Positions 46,029 to 52,511 of a DNA stretch of 52,511 bases are shown here, in pieces. Position 1 is the stretch's first letter, and each line of letters opens with the position of its first letter. The notes under the pieces are model-generated. The model was not told where the DNA came from, did no database searches, and worked only from the letters and a program-made list of their open reading frames with translations. The stretch is taken from positions 1 through 52,511 of the forward strand of contig NZ_JAIMJB010000026.1 in assembly GCF_021295345.1 (NCBI RefSeq), read 5' to 3'. The translations under genes and the position numbers were made by a program. This DNA is from Motilimonas eburnea (lineage in GTDB: Bacteria; Pseudomonadota; Gammaproteobacteria; Enterobacterales; CBDFNC01).

Positions 46029-47459
46029 CTAAAACAAACGGTTCAAACCATTTAATGCCGCCACGCGATAGGCTTCGGCCATGGTGGGGTAGTTAAAGGT
46101 GGTATGAACAAAATACTCTATGGTATTACCGCCGTTTTTTTGCTCCATAATGGCTTGGCCGATATGGATAATTTCCGAGGCACGCTCACCAAAACAGTGA
46201 ATGCCTAAAATTTCTTTGGTTTCACGGTGGAACAAGATTTTAAGGCTGCCCACATCTGAGCCTAAGATTTGCGAGCGAGCTAAGTGTTTAAACTGAGCGC
46301 GTCCCACTTCATAAGGCACCTTTTGTGCGGTGAGCTCTTGTTCGGTCTTACCTACCGAGCTAATTTCTGGGATGGTGTAGATGCCTGTCGGAATATCTAA
46401 GGTCAGGTTCTTGCGCGCCTTGCCACTGACGATGGCTGAAGCCGCAATTCGGCCTTGGTCATAAGCGGCGCTGGCTAGGCTTGGGTAACCAATCACATCG
46501 CCCACGGCGTAGATGTTTTCTACCTCGGTTTGATAGTTTTCATTCACTTTTAGTTGGCCGCGTCCATCAGGCGTGAGCCCCACTGACTCAAGGTTGAGCT
46601 TGTCGGTGTTGCCGGTTCGACCATTGGCAAACAGTAAACAATTGGCCTTCATTTTCTTACCGGATTGCATATGCATCACCACCCCATCAGGGTGAGTTTC
46701 TACGCTTTTATATTGCTCGTCATGACGAATAATAATGCCAGAATTTCTAAAGTGATAAGACAAAGAATCGGACATTTCCGCGTCCAAAAACGACAGTAAG
46801 CGCTCACGGTTGTTAATCAAATCCGTTTTAATATCAAGCCCTCTAAAGATAGAGGCATACTCAGAGCCAATGACCCCCGCGCCATAGATGATAATGCTCG
46901 ACGGGTGGTAATCCAGAGATAAAATGGTGTCGCTGTCGTAAACATGGGGGTGAGAAAAGTCGATATCCGCTGGGCGGTAAGGGCGTGATCCCGTGGCGAT
47001 AATAATGTTTTCGGCACTCAAGTAATCCAGTGAGCCGTCATTCTTGCGTACTTGTAGGGTGTTTTTATCAACAAAGGAGGCTTCGCCAAAAAACAAATCA
47101 CAGTCATTGCGATCGTAAAAGCCTTTGCGCATGTGTACTTGTTTACGGATCACCGATTGGGCGTGGCTCAGAATCTCAGCAAAAGTCAGGTGTTTACGTG
47201 GTTGATCCTCGCCAAAAATGGGGTTGGAATTAAATTCAATTAAGCGGCTCACCGAGTGACGCAACGCTTTTGAAGGTATGGTGCCCCAGTGAGTACAACC
47301 GCCGCCAACCGAGTGTGCTTTTTCAATAATGGCGACCTTTTTGCCTCGTTTTGCCAACTTCATGGCCGCCCCTTCGCCGCCAGGGCCTGTACCAATGACA
47401 ATGGCATCATAATGCGCCGCGATTTTAAACGGCGTTGCTGTATTGGTTTTTTTACTCAC
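46029..47459 (-). CDS. sthA: Soluble pyridine nucleotide transhydrogenase
   Basis: SthA moves hydride between NADPH and NAD+ to balance the two pools. The 476-residue flavoprotein begins with a Rossmann FAD motif [15 protein letters not shown] (near 19-33), then [16 protein letters not shown], where the second redox cysteine of related disulfide reductases is replaced by Thr; this is typical of SthA. The NAD motif is [14 protein letters not shown] (near 188-201). The final part carries [22 protein letters not shown]. Convergent with the TetR gene. Confidence 0.96.
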   Translation of the reverse strand: MSKKTNTATPFKIAAHYDAIVIGTGPGGEGAAMKLAKRGKKVAIIEKAHSVGGGCTHWGTIPSKALRHSVSRLIEFNSNPIFGEDQPRKHLTFAEILSHAQSVIRKQVHMRKGFYDRNDCDLFFGEASFVDKNTLQVRKNDGSLDYLSAENIIIATGSRPYRPADIDFSHPHVYDSDTILSLDYHPSSIIIYGAGVIGSEYASIFRGLDIKTDLINNRERLLSFLDAEMSDSLSYHFRNSGIIIRHDEQYKSVETHPDGVVMHMQSGKKMKANCLLFANGRTGNTDKLNLESVGLTPDGRGQLKVNENYQTEVENIYAVGDVIGYPSLASAAYDQGRIAASAIVSGKARKNLTLDIPTGIYTIPEISSVGKTEQELTAQKVPYEVGRAQFKHLARSQILGSDVGSLKILFHRETKEILGIHCFGERASEIIHIGQAIMEQKNGGNTIEYFVHTTFNYPTMAEAYRVAALNGLNRLF

Positions 47460-47998
47460 GGGATGTCCTTTTTATTTGTTATTTCGCACACAGGCTACTG
47501 TCAATATTAGGCCTTAAGTTTGTTGGATGCAGAGGTAATCAGTGCCCTTGGCGCTGGCACAGAAAATGCGCTGTGTTAGGGCAAAAATTGAATGAAAGCT
47601 CTGACAGTTCCTGATAGTCACAGCAAAATAGCAAATTTCAGCCTGAAATACCCTTAGTTGTTGCTATTTTGAGATCAGTTTAACAAGGTGTTACATCGAA
47701 GTTAATTCGGCTTAAGTCGTAAAGGTGTAACGATATTTTGCATGCCTTTGGAAATACCACTCGCCGGCCATGTTTTTGTTTGCGGGATAGGTTTTGGGCT
47801 AGATCATTTTCGTTATTCCTTAAACACGCTATTATGTCGCTGAGTCAATCGCTCATGTTAAATTAATGCGAATTTCACAGGACAGTGATGGAGATCAGGT
47901 TTATCCTCTATTAGGGATGCCTAGGTTAGGACGCCTCGGTTAGGACGCCTTGGTTCGCCAAGCTTAATTCATGTTCCATTTTTTCAGGATACTGCCTT
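47460..47998. other. 539-bp divergent intergenic region between sthA and yijD
   Basis: No coding candidate seen. In E. coli fabR lies between sthA and yijD; none is present here. A short tandem repeat GGTTAGGACGCCT (period 14) lies at 47924-47955, ahead of the yijD start. No clear promoter pair could be chosen. Confidence 0.5.
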
Positions 47999-48382
47999 AT
48001 GACAAATACAATTGAACGTAAGCCTTTACTACTCGCTTTTCTGACAGGCCTATGTGGTAACGCCTCACTGGCGGCGCTCACTTCTGCTCATGTTAACTTT
48101 TCTATCTTTCCCATCATTGCCTTTGTGTTTGCGATATCTGCGCTGTGGCAGTCGTACGTTGAAGGGCCGATGGCAGGCGACACGCCGCGCTGTGCGTTAG
48201 CGATGTTCTTTATTGGTGCACTGGGGTATTCGTCGTTCCTACGCGCAGAATTTCCCGATATCGGTCACAACCTGATTCAGATTTTCTTGTGTCTAGGTTT
48301 GGCGTTTTACGTGGCGGTAAAAATGGGGTTTGGTCAGCCAAATCAAAGCCAGAAAGCCACTGAAGCAGAGCCGCAAAGCTAA
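47999..48382 (+). CDS. yijD: YijD-family (DUF1422) membrane protein
   Basis: The 127-residue protein has about four hydrophobic helices and the YijD pattern: LLLAFLTGLCGNASLAAL, VNFSIFPIIAFVF, and RAEFPDIGHNLIQIFLCLGLAFYVAVKMG. The ...L.YS...RAE.PDIG.N block is especially close to E. coli YijD. The family's function is unknown. In E. coli it follows fabR and sthA, so the sthA neighbourhood supports the call. The 3' end is followed by a terminator. Confidence 0.85.
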   Translation: MTNTIERKPLLLAFLTGLCGNASLAALTSAHVNFSIFPIIAFVFAISALWQSYVEGPMAGDTPRCALAMFFIGALGYSSFLRAEFPDIGHNLIQIFLCLGLAFYVAVKMGFGQPNQSQKATEAEPQS

Positions 48383-48405
48383 GCTGATGCGAAATGATGG
48401 CCAAT

Positions 48406-48428
48406 AAGCTCCTGCGGGAGCTTTTTTT
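48406..48428 (+). terminator. Intrinsic terminator of yijD
   Basis: AAGCTCC/GGAGCTT with a 4-base loop (TGCG) is followed by a run of T (48422-48428). It begins 24 bases after the yijD stop. Confidence 0.92.
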
Positions 48429-48509
48429 GTGCGCTTGTTTTTACTCATGAATCTAAATCCGCCATAATCACGTATCCTTGTTTTTGCCAAAATATGAGAA
48501 TCTAAGATC

Positions 48510-48887
48510 ATGAAAGCACTTGTTGTTATCGCCCACGGCAGTCGCAATGCCTTGGCCAATGAAGAGCTAAAAAACATGGTGGCACAATTGAGTAAGCAGC
48601 CCGAAAACAGCCATTTTGAACTGTTTCAGGCAGGCTTTTTAGAATTAGCCACGCCTTCTATCGCAGACAGTTTTGATCAGCTGATAGCACAAGGTGCAAC
48701 GGAATTTGTCGTGTTGCCTTACTTTTTAAACTCAGGCGTGCATGTGCAAAAAGATATCCCCAATGCCATTAATCAATACCGCGAACGTTTCCCTGAGCTT
48801 AATTTCACCGTATTAACCCATTTTGGTGGTGCGCAAGGCATTTTGAGTTTAGTCACCGAGCTGGTGGCCGAGCCGCAGTTGTCGTAA
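48510..48887 (+). CDS. CbiX-like single-domain sirohydrochlorin chelatase-family protein
   Basis: The 125-residue protein has one CbiX domain: MKALVVIAHGSRNALANEEL with the metal His in AHGS, HFELFQAGFLELATPSIADSFDQLIAQG, and VVLPYFLNSGVHVQKDIPNAI with the second His. The length fits the small, dimeric CbiXS type that inserts cobalt or nickel, or iron for siroheme. No cobalamin or siroheme genes are nearby, so the metal target is unknown. It ends 25 bp before the LysR gene on the same strand. Confidence 0.88.
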   Translation: MKALVVIAHGSRNALANEELKNMVAQLSKQPENSHFELFQAGFLELATPSIADSFDQLIAQGATEFVVLPYFLNSGVHVQKDIPNAINQYRERFPELNFTVLTHFGGAQGILSLVTELVAEPQLS

Positions 48888-48912
48888 CTATTTCCAATGA
48901 AAGCTATGCCCC

Positions 48913-49848
48913 ATGCAAACTAAGTTAATCGCCTTATTGCCCGATTTAGCCAGCTTTATTCACGTGGTGGAAGAGGGCAGTTTTACCGCCGCGGCCAATA
49001 AACTGGGCGTCACGCCTTCCGCCTTAAGTAAGCTCATCACCCGTTTAGAAGCGGCATTATCGGTTAAGTTATTTCAGCGCACCACACGGACCTTGATCAT
49101 CACGCCCGCCGGACAAAGGGTTTATGAGCAAAGCTTAGTCATGGTCAACGCGGCGCAGCAAGCCATTGAAGTCTCCGAGCTTGAGCATAGTGAGCCTGCT
49201 GGCGCATTAACGGTGGCAGCGCCAGAAGCGTTTTTATATTCGGTGCTACAGCCTTGGGTGCTGCCGTTTTTACGTCAATATCCCGAAATCCAATTAAAGT
49301 TAAGGGCAGCCGACGGTGCGATTGATTTGCTTAAATACAATATCGACGTGGCGTTTAGATTGACCGATAAACCCGATGAAAACCTAGTGCTGCGCGAAAT
49401 ATGTAAAACCAACTTAGTGTTATGTGCAAGCCCCGAATACCTAACTCAGCGCGGTGTGCCGCGCCATCCCACGCAATTGGCGCAGCACGATTGTTTATAC
49501 CTAGCCGAAACCGAGCGGGATAACCTATGGGATTTTCTTAAAGACGATGCCTTTCATACTGTGGCGGTCACAGGGCGCTACGCCGTTAACCATTCCCAAA
49601 TGCGCTTAAAAGCGGTGCAAGAGGGATTGGGCATAGGTATCTTTCATGATTTTGTGGTGCAAGAAGCCATTGCCCAAGGCAGCGCAGTGCAGGTATTAAG
49701 TGATTGGACCATTAAAAGCAACTACCACGGCGCCATCGCTATGCAATACCCTCAGAGCAAATACATGCCAGCTCGGGTGCGGGTGTTTATCGATTTTGTG
49801 ATGGCGCATTTAAGCCCAAGGCTTAATCGGCCGCTGACGACAACATAA
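48913..49848 (+). CDS. LysR-family transcriptional regulator
   Basis: The 311-residue protein has the winged HTH at residues 13-70 (FIHVVEEGSFTAAANKLGVTPSALSKLITRLEAALSVKLFQR). A two-lobed LysR substrate domain follows (about 90-300; AAPEAFLYSVLQPWVLPFL, VAFRLTDKPDENLVLREI). LysR proteins usually control a divergent neighbour and themselves, but here the neighbour upstream is the co-directional CbiX-like gene, and tdh downstream is convergent, so its target is not clear. The C-terminus (PAQR/VRVFIDFVM) is normal. Confidence 0.92.
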   Translation: MQTKLIALLPDLASFIHVVEEGSFTAAANKLGVTPSALSKLITRLEAALSVKLFQRTTRTLIITPAGQRVYEQSLVMVNAAQQAIEVSELEHSEPAGALTVAAPEAFLYSVLQPWVLPFLRQYPEIQLKLRAADGAIDLLKYNIDVAFRLTDKPDENLVLREICKTNLVLCASPEYLTQRGVPRHPTQLAQHDCLYLAETERDNLWDFLKDDAFHTVAVTGRYAVNHSQMRLKAVQEGLGIGIFHDFVVQEAIAQGSAVQVLSDWTIKSNYHGAIAMQYPQSKYMPARVRVFIDFVMAHLSPRLNRPLTTT

Positions 49849-49873
49849 TGATATTAGTAATGCGCAAATAGGA

Positions 49874-49901
49874 AATCAGCCCCACGAAAACGGGGCTGAT
49901 T
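49874..49901. terminator. Terminator-like hairpin between LysR gene and tdh
   Basis: A 10-bp perfect stem AATCAGCCCC/GGGGCTGATT with an 8-base loop lies 25 bp after the LysR stop and just after the convergent tdh stop (49911). The T tract is weak on both strands. Confidence 0.75.
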
Positions 49902-49910
49902 GTTAAGCAT

Positions 49911-50942
49911 CTAGCGCCAATCCAATATCACTTTCCCCGAAGCCCCGCTACGCATGGTGTCAAAGCCTTGTTGGAAGTCATCTACCTTAAAATGATGGGT
50001 GATGATGGGGGTCAAATCTAAGCCTGATTGAATCAAGCTTGCCATCTTGTACCAAGTTTCAAACATCTCACGGCCATAGATGCCTTTGATCACTAGACCT
50101 TTAAAGATCACTTGGCTCCAGTCTATCGCCATATCCGATGGCGGAATGCCGAGTAGGGCGATGCGGCCGCCGTGGTTCATGGTTTTTAGCATGGCGTTAA
50201 AGGCACTGGGCACGCCAGACATTTCAAGGCCAACGTCAAAGCCTTCGGTCATTCCAAGCTCTTTCATCACATCTTGTAAAGATTCGTTTGCAACATTAAC
50301 GGCGCGGGTTACGCCCATTTTACGGGCTAACTCAAGGCGATATTCATTCACATCGGTGATCACCATATGACGGGCGCCCACGTGTTTGGCGACTGCGGCG
50401 GCCATAATGCCAATTGGGCCTGCGCCGGTGATCAGTACGTCTTCACCCACTAAGTCGAACGATAATGCGGTATGTACGGCGTTGCCGAAGGGATCAAAGA
50501 TAGAGGCGAGATCATCACTAATGCCATCGGGGATCTTGAAGGCGTTAAACGCTGGGATCACTAAATACTCAGAGAATGCGCCGGTGCGATTAACGCCAAC
50601 CCCGACGGTGTTGCGACATAAATGGGTGCGACCGCCGCGACAGTTACGGCAATGGCCACAGGTGATATGGCCTTCGCCCGATACCCTATCGCCAAGGTTA
50701 AAGCCGCGCACTTCTTGGCCAATGCCCACCACTTCGCCCACGTATTCGTGGCCGATAACCATGGGTACGGGAATGGTGTTTTGTGACCATTCATCCCAGT
50801 TATAGATATGGATGTCGGTGCCGCAAATGGCGGTTTTGCGAATTTTGATCAGCAGATCGTTGTGACCCAGTTCAGGCATTTCCACTTGGGTCATCCAAAT
50901 GCCCGGCTCGGCGTGAAGTTTGGCGAGAGCTTTAATGGTCAT
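49911..50942 (-). CDS. tdh: L-threonine 3-dehydrogenase
   Basis: Tdh oxidises threonine to 2-amino-3-ketobutyrate with NAD+. The 343-residue zinc alcohol-dehydrogenase-family protein has the catalytic zinc site [17 protein letters not shown] (Cys near 38), GHEYVGEV, the structural zinc cluster [15 protein letters not shown], and the NAD motif [17 protein letters not shown]. Its start overlaps the stop of kbl by 4 bp (ATGA), so the product of Tdh is passed to the co-translated Kbl. Confidence 0.97.
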   Translation of the reverse strand: MTIKALAKLHAEPGIWMTQVEMPELGHNDLLIKIRKTAICGTDIHIYNWDEWSQNTIPVPMVIGHEYVGEVVGIGQEVRGFNLGDRVSGEGHITCGHCRNCRGGRTHLCRNTVGVGVNRTGAFSEYLVIPAFNAFKIPDGISDDLASIFDPFGNAVHTALSFDLVGEDVLITGAGPIGIMAAAVAKHVGARHMVITDVNEYRLELARKMGVTRAVNVANESLQDVMKELGMTEGFDVGLEMSGVPSAFNAMLKTMNHGGRIALLGIPPSDMAIDWSQVIFKGLVIKGIYGREMFETWYKMASLIQSGLDLTPIITHHFKVDDFQQGFDTMRSGASGKVILDWR

Positions 50943-52135
50943 TTGATCAGTCCCATGTCTTGGCCAACGGCAATAAAGGCGTCAATGGCTTGGTCGAGTT
51001 GCTCGCGGCTGTGTGCAGCCGACATTTGGGTGCGAATTCTGGCTTGCCCTTGTGGCACCACAGGGAAAGAAAAGCCGATCACATAGATGCCTTTCGCTAA
51101 TGCGCGCTCGGCAAATTCAGCGGCCACTTTGGCATCACCCAACATGATGGGAATGATGGCGTGATCGGCTCCGCCTAGGGTAAAGCCTGCCGCTGCCATG
51201 CGAGTACGAAAATGGCTGGCATTGGCCCAAAGCTGAGCGCGTAAATCATCGCTTTGCGCTAATAAATCAAGCACTTTAATGGATGCGTTCACGATAGCGG
51301 GGGCCAGTGAGTTAGAGAACAAATAAGGGCGTGAGCGTTGGCGTAGCCAATCTACTAGCTCTTTTTTGCCTGAGGTGTAGCCGCCCGATGCGCCGCCCAT
51401 GGCTTTACCGAGTGTGCCGGTAATAATATCAATGCGATCTATCACATTATGAAATTCATGGGTGCCGCGGCCATGCTCGCCCATAAAGCCTACCGCGTGG
51501 GAATCATCGACCATTACAAGGGCATTGTATTTATCGGCTAGATCGCAGATAGCGGGCAAATTAGCCACGATACCATCCATGGAAAACACGCCATCGGTGA
51601 CGATAAGTTTGGTTTTCGCGCCCGCGGCATCGGCTGCCATCAATTGCTGCTCTAATGCTTGCATGTCGTTGTTGGCATAACGATAACGCATGGCCTTACA
51701 CAAGCGCACGCCGTCTATGATGGAGGCATGGTTTAGGGCGTCTGAGATGATGGCGTCTTCTGGGCCTAAAATGGTTTCAAATAAACCTGTGTTGGCATCA
51801 AAGCACGAGGTGTACAAAATCGTGTCTTCTTTGCCTAAAAAGTCCGATAGCTTTTGCTCAAGTTGTTTGTGGATGTCTTGGGTACCACAAATAAAGCGCA
51901 CCGATGCCATGCCAAAGCCGTGTTGCACCATGCCATCACAGCCTGCTTGAATTAAATCTGGGTGATTAGCCAAACCTAGGTAGTTGTTGGCACAAAAGTT
52001 GAGTACTTGCTCACCGCTGCTGATGGCGATCTTGGCTTGTTGCTGCGAGGTGATCACCCGCTCTGATTTGTATAAACCTTGCTCTTTAAGAGAGCCAAGC
52101 TGTTGTTGGATATGCTGATAAAATGCCGCAGCCAT
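50939..52135 (-). CDS. kbl: 2-amino-3-ketobutyrate coenzyme A ligase (glycine C-acetyltransferase)
   Basis: Kbl cleaves 2-amino-3-ketobutyrate with CoA to glycine and acetyl-CoA. I chose ATG 52135 ([22 protein letters not shown]) because AAAGG lies 8 bases upstream and this matches the family; the frame to 52234 has no support. The 398 residues contain [11 protein letters not shown], the PLP-binding lysine in [15 protein letters not shown] (near 243) and [16 protein letters not shown]. It is the first gene of kbl-tdh. Confidence 0.97.
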   Translation of the reverse strand: MAAAFYQHIQQQLGSLKEQGLYKSERVITSQQQAKIAISSGEQVLNFCANNYLGLANHPDLIQAGCDGMVQHGFGMASVRFICGTQDIHKQLEQKLSDFLGKEDTILYTSCFDANTGLFETILGPEDAIISDALNHASIIDGVRLCKAMRYRYANNDMQALEQQLMAADAAGAKTKLIVTDGVFSMDGIVANLPAICDLADKYNALVMVDDSHAVGFMGEHGRGTHEFHNVIDRIDIITGTLGKAMGGASGGYTSGKKELVDWLRQRSRPYLFSNSLAPAIVNASIKVLDLLAQSDDLRAQLWANASHFRTRMAAAGFTLGGADHAIIPIMLGDAKVAAEFAERALAKGIYVIGFSFPVVPQGQARIRTQMSAAHSREQLDQAIDAFIAVGQDMGLIK

Positions 52136-52511
52136 AACGATACCTTTAGGTTGAATGCTGTGAAATCTCAGTGGGCTTAAGTGGTTTAATGCCTGCCTAA
52201 GCCAATGCTGAGTCATACCTAAAGTGTAATTCAAGGGGGAAAGGGCGATTATCCCATAAGGTGGAAAAGCATTTGTGAATTTAAGGCACTAATGCTTGGT
52301 TTATGTTGCTAGGAGCCCTTGTGGGAGCGGAATTTATTCCGCGAAATAGCGCATGACTAACTCAATAATTCGCGGTTTAAAAACCGCTCCTTGTATGTTG
52401 TAACCAAACATATTTACTATTGAACCAGTTCCGGGGAAGCCGCCCGCTCCTTGAAGCAGAATCCGTTCTGACTTCGTCTGTAGAGGGGCTCCCCACCTCA
52501 TTGTTCAGCTC
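52136..52511. other. 376-bp region upstream of kbl to the window end
   Basis: Contains the REP pair at 52321-52393. The last 115 bases hold GGGGAAGCC and GGGGCTCCCC stretches that may be part of a further repeat, cut by the window. The kbl promoter must lie in 52136-52320; no clear -35/-10 was found. Confidence 0.5.
52321..52393. repeat. Pair of REP units in inverted orientation
   Basis: Two 24-nt units, 52321-52344(+) and 52370-52393(-), of the same class as the cluster at 4875-5180. Their stems are GCGGAA/TTCCGC and GCGGTT/AACCGC, each with a TTTA loop. The second unit has CAAGG instead of GTGGG at its end, a partly decayed head. Confidence 0.8.

Overview
The window is chromosomal DNA of a Gram-negative gammaproteobacterium, most likely of the Alteromonadales (Shewanella-like). 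This rests on gene content and order: bioH-comF-nfuA, greB-tex, hslR-hslO-pckA and gpmI-envC-yibQ beside yibN-secB-gpsA are arrangements known from enteric bacteria and their relatives. A complete gspC-N operon lies next to nudE-cysQ. Base composition looks even throughout. No rRNA, tRNA, CRISPR array, prophage or toxin-antitoxin locus was seen.

Layout. 1-5200: a probable IS110-type transposase tail, a beta-CASP metallo-hydrolase, a small lipoprotein, dusA, a tiny PspC-like ORF, a DUF4136-type lipoprotein with a membrane partner, and a cluster of six REP units. 5200-9480 (mostly minus): panM-like acetyltransferase, a YkgJ-type cysteine cluster protein, and the gpmI-envC-yibQ operon. 9720-11880: yibN, secB, gpsA, terminator. 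11900-15630: nfuA, comF, divergent bioH, a small flagellar-rod-like protein and a SprA-related protein. 15840-22230 (minus): greB-tex, and hslR-hslO-pckA with a 261-bp inverted-repeat element in front of pckA. 22756-34297: the twelve-gene type II secretion operon gspC-N. 34335-38547: yrfG, a DKNYY-repeat membrane protein and rnz, divergent from nudE-cysQ. 38590-46030: a zinc-ribbon protein, an NSS transporter, a TA-flanked MITE-like element, and an RND pump and adaptor divergent from a TetR regulator across two matching palindromes. 46030-52511: sthA, yijD, a CbiX-like protein, a LysR regulator, the kbl-tdh threonine degradation operon, and a second REP pair.

Functionally this is mostly core housekeeping: glycolysis and gluconeogenesis (gpmI, pckA), redox and Fe-S care (sthA, nfuA, hslO), ribosome and transcription rescue (hslR, greB, tex), division (envC), tRNA processing (dusA, rnz), plus protein secretion and one efflux locus. 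I found no convincing new defence, mobile or biosynthetic system. The most interesting material is non-coding: REP units with covarying stems, the pckA-leader element, the MITE, and the paired operators of the efflux locus. The least understood proteins are the flagellar-like/SprA-like pair and the DKNYY-repeat protein.
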